Shown here: positions 1-8,861 of the stretch, piece after piece
Layout of the letters: each line of letters opens with the position of its first letter
Position numbering within the stretch: the stretch's first letter is position 1
Origin: Acidobacteriaceae bacterium
Lineage (GTDB): Bacteria > Acidobacteriota > Terriglobia > Bryobacterales > Bryobacteraceae
Direction: 5' to 3'
NCBI GenBank assembly: GCA_019233375.1
Contig: JAFAMM010000266.1
Span: 1 to 42,697, forward strand
DNA: 42,697 nt
Translations under genes and position numbers: made by a program
Notes under the pieces: model-generated
Database searches by the model: none
What the model was told of the DNA's origin: nothing
Seen by the model: only the letters and a program-made list of their open reading frames with translations

Positions 1-1363
1 CGACGCTCTCTGGGTCGACAGTGCGCCGCTGCAGATTCACTTTCACCTCGGCGTCGATGGCATCAATGTCTGGTTAGTTCTCCTGACCGCGCTTCTGCTG
101 CCGATCGCCGTTTGGATATCGGACGGCATGGTTTCCGAGCGGCGGAAGTCATTCTTTGCGCTCCTGTTGCTCTTTGAATTCGGCCTTATCGGCGTGTTTA
201 CTTCCCTGGATCTCTTTGTCTTCTACGTGTTTTGGGAAGTCGCGCTGGTGCCGATGTACCTGCTTGTCGGCGGCTGGGGTGCCCGGCAAAGCGGCCGCGT
301 TGCGGTAAAGTTTTTCGTCTACACATTCCTGGGCTCAGCCTTCATGCTCGTGTCCATCCTTTATCTCCACACGCAAGCTGGCTCGTTTGACTACATCGAG
401 ATCATGAACCGGCTCAACGCCGGCCAATTTACCCTGTCGCCGATACAGCAGTTATTTCTGTTTCTTGGCTTCTTCGCCGCCTTCGCCGTCAAAGTACCCA
501 TATTTCCGTTTCACACCTGGCTTCCCGATACGTACACGGAAGCGCCGGCGCCGGCAACCTTCCTGCTGGCGGCGATCATGTCCAAAATGGGCGCTTATGG
601 ACTGCTTCGCTATAGTCTGACGCTGACATCGGCTGGTGCACATCGCTGCGCGGGCTGGATTGTTGTGCTCGCCATTATCGGCATTATCTATGGCGCGCTC
701 ATTGCGCTCATTCAGCCCAACATCAAGCGGCTCATCGCGTATTCGTCCGTGAGCCACCTCGGCTTCATCGTGCTGGGGATTTTTAGCTTCACGCATCAAG
801 GCGCGGACGGCGCGGTATATCAGATGATCGCGCATGGTATCTCGACCGGCGCGCTGTTTGTTCTGGCCGGATACCTCGAGCAGCGGCGCGGCTCGCTCGA
901 AATCGCCGACTTCGGCGGCATCAGCACGCCGGCGCCCGGCCTTGCCACGGCGTTTATGATTACGCTCCTGGCGAGCATCGGACTGCCGGTACTATGCAAT
1001 TTCATCGGAGAGTTTCTCGTTCTGCAGGGCGCGGCGCTCGCTCACTTCCCGTGGGCAGTCTGGGCCGCCATCGGTGTCATTCTCTCGGCCGCGTACATGT
1101 TATGGATGTACCAGCGCACCTTTCTCGGGAAAACAAACGACCGCACTGTTTCATTTCCCGACCTGACGACTCGCGACTGGGCGCCCTTAGTGCCCTTGAT
1201 TCTGCTTATGGTGTGGCTCGGCAGCTATACCGAGTCCTTTATGCCGCCGATTACTTCGGCCACGTCGCGCGTTTTGGACCAGACCAACATGAATAACCAG
1301 TACCGGGTCGAACTGGCGCGTCCCGAGACTGGACAAGCCGCGGAGTTAGTCCATGCCCATTAA
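1..1363 (+). CDS. nuoM: NADH-quinone oxidoreductase subunit M (5'-truncated by window edge)
   Basis: Proton-pumping antiporter-like membrane subunit of respiratory complex I. The listed ORF begins at an internal ATG (128), but the same frame is open back to base 2 and encodes the family motif LGVDGIN, so the gene starts upstream of the window and 453 residues are visible. The polytopic membrane protein carries the conserved glutamate segment FWEVALVPMY, the lysine segment AVKVPIFPFHTWLPD and the broken-helix lysine segment NIKRLIAYSSVSHLG, which in this family line the proton path. The stop overlaps the nuoN start by 11 bases, so the two are co-translated as the end of a nuo operon. Only the 5' boundary is uncertain. 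Confidence 0.96.
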   Translation, partial: DALWVDSAPLQIHFHLGVDGINVWLVLLTALLLPIAVWISDGMVSERRKSFFALLLLFEFGLIGVFTSLDLFVFYVFWEVALVPMYLLVGGWGARQSGRVAVKFFVYTFLGSAFMLVSILYLHTQAGSFDYIEIMNRLNAGQFTLSPIQQLFLFLGFFAAFAVKVPIFPFHTWLPDTYTEAPAPATFLLAAIMSKMGAYGLLRYSLTLTSAGAHRCAGWIVVLAIIGIIYGALIALIQPNIKRLIAYSSVSHLGFIVLGIFSFTHQGADGAVYQMIAHGISTGALFVLAGYLEQRRGSLEIADFGGISTPAPGLATAFMITLLASIGLPVLCNFIGEFLVLQGAALAHFPWAVWAAIGVILSAAYMLWMYQRTFLGKTNDRTVSFPDLTTRDWAPLVPLILLMVWLGSYTESFMPPITSATSRVLDQTNMNNQYRVELARPETGQAAELVHAH

Positions 1364-2816
1364 CTTCCAGGTAAGCAGTGCCGATTACCTGCGCTTTCTT
1401 CCTGAAACTCTGCTTACTCTCTTCGGCATCATTATCATGCTGATGGAAGCAGCCATGCCCGAATCCCGACGGCGCACCAGTCTGGGCGTCATAGGCCTTA
1501 TCGGGATTGTGCTCGCGTTTTTCGCGAATATCTGGGCAAACACGAATGGCGGCCCGGCGTTCCACGACATGATCACCATAGACAACTATGGAACATTCTT
1601 CCGCGGCCTTGTCCTGGTGGTCGGATTCCTCTGCATTCTCGCATCTTTCACATATCTGGAAAATGAACACGCGCAAACCGGCGAATATTACGCGCTCATT
1701 TTGTTCTCCCTCGTAGGGCAATGCATTCTCGCCACTGCGAGCGATCTGATCATGGTCTTCATCGGGCTGGAGATTTCCTCCATCGCGACCTATGTTCTGG
1801 CCGGCTTCCTGCGCGATGACCGGCGCAACAATGAATCCTCGCTCAAATACTTTCTCCTGGGTTCTTTCGCGACGGCGTTTCTGCTGTATGGCGTGGCCTG
1901 GACTTATGGCCTGGTCGGGTCTACTAACCTGCAGGAGATCCAGCGCATTCTGTCCCAGGGTTCCCAGCCCGTACTGCTGGCGGGATTAGCAGCCGCCTTG
2001 ATGTTTGTGGGCTTCGCCTTCAAGGTTTCCATCGTGCCGTTCCAGATGTGGGCACCGGATGTGTACCAGGGCGCGGCCGCTCCCGTAAGCGCGTTCATGT
2101 CCGCTGGACCTAAGGCGGCCGCTTTCGCTGTCTTCTTTCGCGTATTCATGACATCGTTCCGTTCACTCAACGAACGTTGGATCTGGCTCGTCTGGGGCTG
2201 CGCTTTGGCAACGATGGTCGTAGGAAACTTCGCCGCTCTCCTGCAAACCAACGTCAAGCGGCTGCTCGGCTACAGTTCCATCGCGCACGCCGGTTATGTT
2301 CTGATTGCTCTGACAGCCAGCTCGCAGATTGGAATCGCAGCGGCGATGTTCTACCTCGCCTCGTATGCGCTTATGAACATCGGTGCGTTCGCCGTTATCA
2401 CTCACATCAGCCAGCGGAAGGAGATGTACGTCAAGATCGAAGATCTGGCCGGCCTGGGCCGCCGCGAGCCCGCTACAGCCGCGCTTCTCGCAATTTTCGT
2501 CTTCTCCCTCATCGGCGTTCCCCTCACCGGGGGTTTCTTCGGCAAGTTCTACGTATTTCAAGCGGCCTTGAACTCGCACCTGGTCTGGTTAACTGTGCTG
2601 GGATTAGCGAACAGCGGCATCGCGGCGTACTATTACCTGAAGATCATCGTTGCGGTTTACATGCACGAACCAGGTGAGGCCATCGAACAACTGCCGCCAC
2701 CCTCCGTGAGCTTGCGGGTCGCGATCTGGGCAAGCGCGATCGGGGTACTGTTTTTGGGAATTTTTCCGGGGGCGCTGCTCCACCTGGCAAACACGTCGGC
2801 GCAGGCCTTTCGTTAA
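1353..2816 (+). CDS. nuoN: NADH-quinone oxidoreductase subunit N
   Basis: Antiporter-like membrane subunit of complex I, 487 aa, the usual length for NuoN. Many hydrophobic helices are evident. Conserved family segments include YVLAGFLRDDRRNNESSLKYFLLG, a membrane lysine in AFKVSIVPFQMWAPDVYQGA, a second in SAGPKAA and a C-terminal lysine in GGFFGKFYVF. The ATG lies inside the end of nuoM, 11 bases before that gene stops. As in most bacteria nuoN is the last nuo gene: the next gene is convergent and unrelated. Confidence 0.96.
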   Translation: MPINFQVSSADYLRFLPETLLTLFGIIIMLMEAAMPESRRRTSLGVIGLIGIVLAFFANIWANTNGGPAFHDMITIDNYGTFFRGLVLVVGFLCILASFTYLENEHAQTGEYYALILFSLVGQCILATASDLIMVFIGLEISSIATYVLAGFLRDDRRNNESSLKYFLLGSFATAFLLYGVAWTYGLVGSTNLQEIQRILSQGSQPVLLAGLAAALMFVGFAFKVSIVPFQMWAPDVYQGAAAPVSAFMSAGPKAAAFAVFFRVFMTSFRSLNERWIWLVWGCALATMVVGNFAALLQTNVKRLLGYSSIAHAGYVLIALTASSQIGIAAAMFYLASYALMNIGAFAVITHISQRKEMYVKIEDLAGLGRREPATAALLAIFVFSLIGVPLTGGFFGKFYVFQAALNSHLVWLTVLGLANSGIAAYYYLKIIVAVYMHEPGEAIEQLPPPSVSLRVAIWASAIGVLFLGIFPGALLHLANTSAQAFR

Positions 2817-2866
2817 CAGGGCGGGCTCCAAGCTACGATCGTACGAGTCGAACGCTCTTTTCGAGA

Positions 2867-2885
2867 TCCGGCTTGCCCGGCCGGA
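2867..2885. terminator. Possible terminator hairpin between convergent nuoN and HAD gene
   Basis: TCCGGC and GCCGGA form a perfect 6-bp stem around a 7-base loop in the short gap between two convergent genes. No T-run follows on either strand, so an intrinsic terminator is only suggested by position. Confidence 0.25.
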
Positions 2886-2887
2886 AG

Positions 2888-3574
2888 TCAGAAGTATCTC
2901 GTCAGCTCCTGAAAACTCTCAATCCGCAACAGCCGGGGGTGATTGGCCGGGACTTCCTCGTGCTCCAAACGCCAGGTACGCGGGTGCGGGACGAACACCG
3001 CATTCAGCCCTGCCGCGAGCGCCGGATTGATATCGGACTTCGGCGAGTTACCGATCATCCAGGTACGGTCCAGCGCAAAGGCTCGGGCGTGCGCGAGCTG
3101 CCGGTAAGCCGGCTCGTTCTTCTCTTTCACGATCGCCGCGTGCCCGAAGAACCGCGCGAGGCCCGAACGGTCGATCTTCGTCTGCTGCTCCTGAGGGTCC
3201 CCTTTGGTAAACAGCGTGAGCTCATGCCGTTCGGAGAGTTCTTCGAGTGTCTCCTGCACACCCTGCATCAGCTCGAGCGGTTTCTCCAGGATCGCGTGCG
3301 CCAGTTCCATTACCGTTTCTACATCGGCGGCTGATATCTGTTTCTCTGCCAGGTGCCTGTAGCAGGCCGCCAGGTTTCGCGCGAAATTGCGCGTGCCGTA
3401 GCCGTGCAGCTTCGAATTCACGATTTCGATTTCATCTAGTACCGTGCGAACTTCCGCGCGGGACATAGACGAATGCGATAAATAATCGCAGAACTGGTCG
3501 AACGCTTCCTCAAAGTAAACGTTGTTCTCCCAAAGAGTATCGTCGGCGTCAAAGATGAGATGCTGCCTAGCCAA
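2888..3574 (-). CDS. HAD-family hydrolase
   Basis: Haloacid-dehalogenase-superfamily hydrolase, 228 aa, probably a small-molecule phosphatase in the cytoplasm. Motif I is FDADDTLW near residue 8 (nucleophile Asp9 and acid Asp11), motif II is in LTLFTKGD, the motif III lysine is in VKEKNEP, and the acidic motif IV is in IGNSPKSD. The region between motifs I and II forms a helical cap (residues about 18-100). The start is TTG, one base after the stop of the upstream gene, so it is translated as the second gene of a two-gene unit. The exact substrate cannot be read from the sequence; YjjG-type nucleotidases and phosphoglycolate phosphatases are alternatives within the family. Confidence 0.85.
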   Translation of the reverse strand: MARQHLIFDADDTLWENNVYFEEAFDQFCDYLSHSSMSRAEVRTVLDEIEIVNSKLHGYGTRNFARNLAACYRHLAEKQISAADVETVMELAHAILEKPLELMQGVQETLEELSERHELTLFTKGDPQEQQTKIDRSGLARFFGHAAIVKEKNEPAYRQLAHARAFALDRTWMIGNSPKSDINPALAAGLNAVFVPHPRTWRLEHEEVPANHPRLLRIESFQELTRYF

Positions 3575-3575
3575 A

Positions 3576-4208
3576 TTACTGCCCTATCTGCGCTTTCACG
3601 TGTCCGTTCAAAGGAGCCACCCGGTTTGCTCGCGCGATGCGTTCCTGCTGCGCTACATATTCGGGAATAACGTTCACCAGAAACTCGAGCCGCGCGATCT
3701 CCGAGCGCAGCGATAACACGGTTTGCCGCTTGTCCACATCCGAAATAAACTGCGCCACTTGAAAACTCATCCGGTTTAAATCAAAATTCGGCTCCGCTAC
3801 CTCGCCCGGCTCTTCCAACGCGAGCAAGGTTCGATAAGCCTGGCGCGTGCGCTGCCGCAAGTCAAACGGTACTTCCGTCGCGTCTTCGTCGTTGAAAAAT
3901 TCTACCTGGGCGCGCAGATACGACTTTTCCTCATCGAGCGAATCGATGATAAATCGCCGCTGTCCAATGGCCACCAAATCAAGCCGCCCATCCGGATAAC
4001 GCTTCACAACACGTTCTACTCGTGCCGTACAGCCGATATTCACGATGCCGTTGTCTTTCGCCAGGACCACGCCGAACTCGCCCTGCGTTGAAAGCAGATC
4101 GCCGATCATCTCCTTGTAGCGCTCCTCAAAGATGTGCAGCGGTAACGGCATGGCTGGCAACAGAACAAGCGATAACGGAAACAGCGGAATCAGCTCATGC
4201 GTCGCCAT
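3576..4208 (-). CDS. LON peptidase substrate-binding domain protein
   Basis: Stand-alone protein of about 210 aa related to the N-terminal substrate-binding domain of Lon protease, without the AAA+ or protease domains. The N-terminus ELIPLFPLSLVLLPAMPLPLHIFE is the family hallmark (hydrophobic strand, then IFE.RY). The ORF track begins at an upstream TTG (4226), but ATG at 4208 gives the conserved start and has AGGAG just upstream, so I chose it. It is divergent from aroK and lies directly upstream of the HAD gene. The function of stand-alone Lon-N proteins is not settled; a role in protein quality control is only family-based inference. Confidence 0.88.
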   Translation of the reverse strand: MATHELIPLFPLSLVLLPAMPLPLHIFEERYKEMIGDLLSTQGEFGVVLAKDNGIVNIGCTARVERVVKRYPDGRLDLVAIGQRRFIIDSLDEEKSYLRAQVEFFNDEDATEVPFDLRQRTRQAYRTLLALEEPGEVAEPNFDLNRMSFQVAQFISDVDKRQTVLSLRSEIARLEFLVNVIPEYVAQQERIARANRVAPLNGHVKAQIGQ

Positions 4209-4253
4209 TACTCCTATTATGAGCAACGCGGCGCTATGCGTAACGAGCGATAT

Positions 4254-4292
4254 ACTGTTCCGGACGCTGAGATTCCGTGTCTTCGGAACGGT
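4254..4292 (+). promoter_or_regulatory. 5'-leader hairpin upstream of aroK, with a -10-like element
   Basis: TATACT (4251-4256) resembles a sigma-70 -10 box 44 bases before the aroK ATG, but no good -35 box is visible. The segment ACTGTTCCG (4254-4262) can pair with CGGAACGGT (4284-4292) over nine base pairs including one G-U, ending eight bases before the start codon. It could sit in the leader RNA or form an operator. This is pattern recognition only. Confidence 0.3.
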
Positions 4293-4299
4293 TTATACG

Positions 4300-4827
4300 A
4301 TGACGCTCAAACTGAAGCGCACTCCGGGCTTGTATCTGGTGGGGTTCATGGCCAGCGGAAAGACGACGATCGCCAGAAAATTGGCGGACGAACTCGGTTG
4401 GTGCTTCATTGACCTTGACAGCGAGATCGAAGAGACGCACCGCAAGACGATTTCGCAAATCTTCCTTGAAGATGGCGAGAGTACGTTTCGTGAGATCGAG
4501 ACCAAAACCTTGCGCCGCCACGTTCTCGAGATCGAAGCTGGCAAACCCTGCGTTGTCGCGCTCGGAGGCGGCGCATTTGTTCAATCAAAAAACTGGGAGT
4601 TGATCGAGAACAATGGCGTGACCGTGTGGCTTGACTGCCCGTTCGAAATCATTTTGCGGCGGCTCGGCGACGATACCACAAGGCCGCTCGCGACGGACCG
4701 CGGCAAACTCTCCGAAATATTCGAGGATCGCCGGCCTCTGTATGCTCGTGCTGACTTTCGCATATTTGTCGATACAGACGACGTTTCGGCCATTGTCCGC
4801 CAGATCTTAAACCTGCCAATCTTCTGA
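4300..4827 (+). CDS. aroK: Shikimate kinase
   Basis: ATP-dependent phosphorylation of shikimate to shikimate-3-phosphate, the fifth step of the chorismate pathway, in the cytoplasm. The ORF track starts at 4132, but the ATG at 4300 gives a 175-aa protein of normal family length and removes an unrelated N-terminus that overlaps the divergent gene's leader. Seen are a Walker A motif GFMASGKTT near residue 14, the shikimate-binding DLDSEIE, the FREIE arginine segment, ALGGGAF (the GGG motif) and the lid arginine in TTRPLA. The stop overlaps the probable start of the glycerate kinase gene, which suggests a two-gene operon. Confidence 0.95.
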   Translation: MTLKLKRTPGLYLVGFMASGKTTIARKLADELGWCFIDLDSEIEETHRKTISQIFLEDGESTFREIETKTLRRHVLEIEAGKPCVVALGGGAFVQSKNWELIENNGVTVWLDCPFEIILRRLGDDTTRPLATDRGKLSEIFEDRRPLYARADFRIFVDTDDVSAIVRQILNLPIF

Positions 4828-6170
4828 CGCGAGCCCAGCTAACAGAACGCCGTCTTCGCCGCCACGCCCTGTGCATCCTTCAGAGCGCACTCGATGCCGC
4901 CGAGGCAGGCGGCGCCGTTCACAAACATTTCAAGCGAACCCGCGGCTTTCTGAGCGCCGGAAATGTGCACCTGCCGCTTACTCTGTTCGATCGCATTTTC
5001 TTGGTGGCGGCCGGCAAGGCGGCGCCGCGCATGGCTGCCACTATCGAACAGATTCTTGGGCCGCTGCTCTCGGGCGGAATCGTCGTTACAAAGCGGGGCC
5101 ATTTATCCGCTCCATTCAAAACGTGTCACGCCATCGAAGCGGGGCACCCGGTGCCGGACGAAGCGGGCCTCAATGCCGCGGAACTTGTTCGCGATCTCCT
5201 GCGCGAACTTAACGCTCGGGACCTGCTCATCGTTGCCGTTTCAGGCGGCGCGTCCGCCCTGCTCAGTGCGCCTTGCCGGAGCATCCCGCTCGCGGGCAAG
5301 CAGCGGGCAACCTCGTTGCTCCTTCGCGCTGGAGCGAGCATCACCGAACTAAACACCATACGGAAGCACCTGTCCTTCCTCAAGGGCGGAGGTCTCGCCG
5401 CACTCGCGTATCCCGCCACCGTGGTAGGGTTTTTGCTCTCTGATGTGATCGGGGACCCCCTCGATGTCATCGGTTCCGGCCTCACCGCGCCCGACCCTTC
5501 AACGTTTGCGGATGCCCTCGCGATCCTCGAAAAATACGAACTGACGTCCCAGGTACCCGCACCTGTCCGCGACCACCTCACGGCAGGCGCCGCCGGCATC
5601 ATCCCGGAGACGCCTAAGCCCGGAAGCCCTGTATTCGCCAATGTTCATAACGTGATCGTTGGCAGCAATGAACAGGCGCTTGCAGCCGCCGCGCGCAAAG
5701 CGAACGAACTAAATTACCGGACGCTTGTTCTTTCGAGCACACTCTATGGCGAAAGCCGCGAAGTGGCCCGCGTGCATGCGCAGATTCTGCGTCAGATCAC
5801 GCGCACGGGGCAGCCTGTTCCGCGGCCGGCATGCGTGCTCGCGGGCGGTGAAACTACCGTCACAGTGAAAGGCCATGGCAAAGGGGGCCGGAATCAGGAG
5901 TTTGCTTTGGCTGCGGCGATTGATATCGCAGGATTCGATCGTGCCCTGGTTCTTAGTTGCGGGACAGACGGTACCGACGGTCCTACAGATGCTGCCGGCG
6001 CGATTGCCACCGGCGACACTATCCTCCGCGCGGCAGGCCTTGGCCTCGATCCGTTGTGTTACTTAGCCGCGAACGATTCGTACACGTTCTTCGACCGGCT
6101 TGGCGACTTGCTTAAAACAGGGCCAACCGGCACAAACGTAATGGATATTCATATTTTGCTGGCCGGGTGA
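4824..6170 (+). CDS. Glycerate 2-kinase (DUF4147/MOFRL family)
   Basis: Phosphorylates D-glycerate to 2-phosphoglycerate. The N-terminal DUF4147 domain shows FLVAAGKAAPRMA, GGIVVTKRGH and LKGGGLAAL, with SDVIGDPLDVIGSG near its end. The C-terminal MOFRL domain shows GGRNQEFALAA and CGTDGTDGPTDAAG. The ORF track begins at GTG 4965, but the family N-terminus (RRHALCILQSALDAAEAG) is encoded upstream in the same frame, where no ATG, GTG or TTG exists. The best candidate is CTG at 4824, which overlaps the aroK stop as CTGA and gives 448 aa, normal for the family. No clear Shine-Dalgarno is visible, so coupling to aroK is likely. The 3' end overlaps convergent rsmD by 22 bases. The function is well supported, the start codon much less so. 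Confidence 0.88.
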   Translation: MTRAQLTERRLRRHALCILQSALDAAEAGGAVHKHFKRTRGFLSAGNVHLPLTLFDRIFLVAAGKAAPRMAATIEQILGPLLSGGIVVTKRGHLSAPFKTCHAIEAGHPVPDEAGLNAAELVRDLLRELNARDLLIVAVSGGASALLSAPCRSIPLAGKQRATSLLLRAGASITELNTIRKHLSFLKGGGLAALAYPATVVGFLLSDVIGDPLDVIGSGLTAPDPSTFADALAILEKYELTSQVPAPVRDHLTAGAAGIIPETPKPGSPVFANVHNVIVGSNEQALAAAARKANELNYRTLVLSSTLYGESREVARVHAQILRQITRTGQPVPRPACVLAGGETTVTVKGHGKGGRNQEFALAAAIDIAGFDRALVLSCGTDGTDGPTDAAGAIATGDTILRAAGLGLDPLCYLAANDSYTFFDRLGDLLKTGPTGTNVMDIHILLAG

Positions 6171-6703
6171 ATACAGCCCGCCGGCTCATAAAAGGAAAGC
6201 GAGTTGTCGCCCTGCCGCAGCACGCGGTTTTTGCGCAACACGCCATAACACTCTTCCAGTTCCAGACGCGATGCATGCTGCGCGATCGCGAGTGAGCAGC
6301 GTGTGCCGGCCAAAGCTGTGAGTGAACCGGCATACTCGTTCACCTGCTCGTATGGCGGGTCAATAAAGGCAATGTCGCAGGGATAATTCGGGATCAACAC
6401 CGTTGCGCTGCCGCGTACGATCGAGACATCGTCCTCAATCTTCAGTGAAGCTAAGTTCTCGCGAATCACAGCAAGCGCGTTCGCGTTCCGCTCTATCAAA
6501 ATGACGTGCTTCGCTCCCCGGCTGAGCGCCTCAATCCCTACCGCCCCCGTGCCCGCGTAGGCGTCCAGGAACACTCTGCCCTCAAGCCTGAACGCCAGTA
6601 CATTGAACAGCGCTTCCCGTAACCGGTCCGGCGTGGGGCGCACCGCGAACCCGGGCACGCTTTTGAGCTGCCTGCTACGAAATTGCCCGGCAATGATGCG
6701 CAT
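6149..6703 (-). CDS. rsmD: 16S rRNA (guanine(966)-N(2))-methyltransferase
   Basis: SAM-dependent methyltransferase acting on G966 of 16S rRNA during 30S assembly, 184 aa. The N-terminus MRIIAGQFRSRQL and RPTPDRLREALFN are RsmD signatures. The SAM-binding Gly-rich loop is LDAYAGTGAVGIEALSRG, and the catalytic motif FIDPPY is present. It follows recG by only three bases and is probably co-transcribed with it. Its 3' end overlaps the end of the convergent glycerate kinase gene. Confidence 0.95.
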   Translation of the reverse strand: MRIIAGQFRSRQLKSVPGFAVRPTPDRLREALFNVLAFRLEGRVFLDAYAGTGAVGIEALSRGAKHVILIERNANALAVIRENLASLKIEDDVSIVRGSATVLIPNYPCDIAFIDPPYEQVNEYAGSLTALAGTRCSLAIAQHASRLELEECYGVLRKNRVLRQGDNSLSFYEPAGCIHPASKI

Positions 6704-6706
6704 CCG

Positions 6707-8800
6707 CTAGCCGACCTGGACGAAACCGTATCGGCGCTGCCAGTGTTCCTGAATGTAGCGCACGGCGGCACGCAATTCCGTGCTGTCTTTTTTCTCTATC
6801 AACCTCTGAGCCTCCCTGCGCGCCATCTCCAGCACGTCGCTGTCGCGCAGAATATCCGCCAGCCGCAAACCCGGAATACCGGCCTGCTTCGTCCCGAAAA
6901 ACTCGCCCGGGCCCCTCAGCTTCATGTCCATCTCTGAGATATAAAAGCCATCGCTTGATTCCACCAGCGTTCGAATCCGCTCGCGCGCAATATCGTTCAC
7001 TTTGCCCGTGACCAGGATGCAGTAGCTCTGGTGCGCGCCACGCCCGACGCGCCCCCGAAGCTGGTGAATCTGCGCCAATCCAAAACGTTCTGCTTGCTCC
7101 ACTACCATCACGGTGGCGTTCGGTACATCCACTCCCACCTCAATTACGGTGGTTGTAACGAGAATCTGGATGTCGCCGCTCTTAAAGGCGCGCATGGCCA
7201 GTTCTTTCTCATCCGCGCTGAGCTTACCGTGCAAAAGGCCGACACGGAGGGCCGGGAACACTTTGGTTGAGAGATGCTCGTGCATCTTTTCCGCCGCTTT
7301 CACCGCGCTCGTCTCTGATTCCTCGACAACCGGATACACAACATACGCCTGCCGTCCTGCTTTGATCTGCTGGGCTACAAAGCTGTAAACGCCTTCGATA
7401 GCGGATTCATGTACATGCTTCGTGACTACTGGTCTGCGCCCTGGTGGTAACTCGTCGATCGTCGACACCTCCAGATCGCCGTAAATTGTCAGCGCGAGCG
7501 TGCGTGGAATCGGTGTTGCCGTCATCACCAGCACATCCGGTTGCGTACCCTTCCGCATCAATTCCAGCCGCTGCCGTACGCCGAAGCGGTGCTGTTCATC
7601 GACAATCGCCAACCCCAGACGCGCGAAGTTCACGTCCTCCTGAATCAGCGCGTGCGTCCCGATAGTGGCATGCACGAGGCCGTCCGCAATCAGCTTTTTG
7701 ATCTGCTGCTTCTCGCGCGCAGTGCTCGAACCTGTGAGCAATGCCACCGTGTACCCGGCGCCCCCAAGCAATCGCTTGAAGTAAATGTGGTGTTGCGCGG
7801 CCAGAATCTCTGTGGGAGCGAGCACCGCAACCTGGTAATCGTTTTCGATCGCAATTACAGCAGCCTGCGCGGCCACAATCGTCTTTCCGCTGCCCACATC
7901 GCCTTGCAGCAGCCGGTTCATCGGATGCGGCCGCTTCATGTCATCCGCTATCTCCTGCATGACGCGCCGCTGCGCCGCGGTCGGCTTAAACGGCAGCATG
8001 CGTTTGATCTGTTCCCGCACCCGGCCAGTGACGTTGAACGTAATCCCCGGGGCAAGCCGCGCATGCGTCTTCTTCACCAGCAGCCCGCACTCCAGCCAGA
8101 AAAATTCGTCGAAGATCAGCCGCACCTGCGCGGGGGAGCGAAATTCGTTGAGGAATCGCAGGTCTGTGCCAGCGGAAGGAGTGTGGACCTCGCGAATGGC
8201 ATCTGCCAGGCCGGGCAGTTGGACACGCTCACGCACGCTCTGCGGCAGCGCGTCCTCGGGCATTGAGACCTCCTTCAGAATCCGGTCGATCAGCAGACGG
8301 AAAACGCGCGTGGAAATGCGGCCGGCCGCCTCGTAGACGGCAATGATGCGGCCGGTATGCAGCGCTTCGTGTTCGCCCGGCTCGTCAGGCAGAATCTCCA
8401 CCTCCGGCTGAACCATGAGCCGCGACGCGCTCCCTCTTTCCAGTTCGACCTTACCGAACAGCGCGACTCTGGTACCGGGCACCAGCGAATCCGCGTAGGA
8501 CTCACCGTGGAACCATCGCCCGAGCAGCGAGGCTCCGCTCCCGTCCTGAAAGGTCGCCTCGAACACTCCCGGCGCGCGACGCCGGAAGCCGGACAACTTG
8601 GCCGAACAAACCTGCGCCATCGCTACGGCTTTCTCACCCGGAGCGAGTTCTGCGATGGCTTTGATATTGGTCCGGTCCTCGTACCGGAAGGGAGCGTAAT
8701 ACAGGAGGTCGGAGACGGTGAAAAGGCCTTTTGCGGCCAGCATGTCTGCGCGCGCGGGGCCAATTCCTTTCACATACTGCAGTGGAGTCGCGAGATCCAA
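6707..8800 (-). CDS. recG: ATP-dependent DNA helicase RecG
   Basis: Branch-migrating superfamily 2 helicase that reverses stalled replication forks and processes Holliday junctions, 697 aa. The N-terminal wedge/OB domain begins with a helix-hairpin-helix-like QYVKGIGPARADML. Helicase motif I is GDVGSGKT (about residue 300), motif II is DEQHRFG (about residue 400), motif III is MTATPIPRT, and motif VI is QLRGRVGRG. The start is TTG with a purine-rich AGAGAG immediately before it. It lies between the DUF4097 gene and rsmD on the same strand, with a hairpin in the 57-base gap upstream. Confidence 0.96.
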   Translation of the reverse strand: MDLATPLQYVKGIGPARADMLAAKGLFTVSDLLYYAPFRYEDRTNIKAIAELAPGEKAVAMAQVCSAKLSGFRRRAPGVFEATFQDGSGASLLGRWFHGESYADSLVPGTRVALFGKVELERGSASRLMVQPEVEILPDEPGEHEALHTGRIIAVYEAAGRISTRVFRLLIDRILKEVSMPEDALPQSVRERVQLPGLADAIREVHTPSAGTDLRFLNEFRSPAQVRLIFDEFFWLECGLLVKKTHARLAPGITFNVTGRVREQIKRMLPFKPTAAQRRVMQEIADDMKRPHPMNRLLQGDVGSGKTIVAAQAAVIAIENDYQVAVLAPTEILAAQHHIYFKRLLGGAGYTVALLTGSSTAREKQQIKKLIADGLVHATIGTHALIQEDVNFARLGLAIVDEQHRFGVRQRLELMRKGTQPDVLVMTATPIPRTLALTIYGDLEVSTIDELPPGRRPVVTKHVHESAIEGVYSFVAQQIKAGRQAYVVYPVVEESETSAVKAAEKMHEHLSTKVFPALRVGLLHGKLSADEKELAMRAFKSGDIQILVTTTVIEVGVDVPNATVMVVEQAERFGLAQIHQLRGRVGRGAHQSYCILVTGKVNDIARERIRTLVESSDGFYISEMDMKLRGPGEFFGTKQAGIPGLRLADILRDSDVLEMARREAQRLIEKKDSTELRAAVRYIQEHWQRRYGFVQVG

Positions 8801-8844
8801 CTCTCTAGGCTACTTTGTCACGCGGCGCGCCAACCGAGCCGCAT

Positions 8845-8861
8845 GTAAGCGAGCCGCTTAC
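8845..8861 (-). promoter_or_regulatory. Perfect 7-bp hairpin at the DUF4097 stop codon
   Basis: GTAAGCG-AGC-CGCTTAC is a perfect inverted repeat that includes the TAA stop of the DUF4097 gene and precedes recG. No U-run follows on the transcript strand. It could stabilise the upstream mRNA or partially uncouple the envelope genes from recG and rsmD. Confidence 0.35.

Noticed and set aside
452-835. 127-aa minus-strand ORF inside nuoM
   Set aside because: Opposite-strand shadow of a conserved membrane-protein gene; no recognisable motif.
2177-2677. 166-aa plus-strand ORF inside nuoN
   Set aside because: Out-of-frame shadow; arginine/serine-rich low-complexity translation typical of a GC-rich alternate frame.
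7541-8266. 241-aa plus-strand ORF antisense to recG
   Set aside because: Long but antisense to a helicase gene whose motifs are intact; no ribosome-binding site or family signature.
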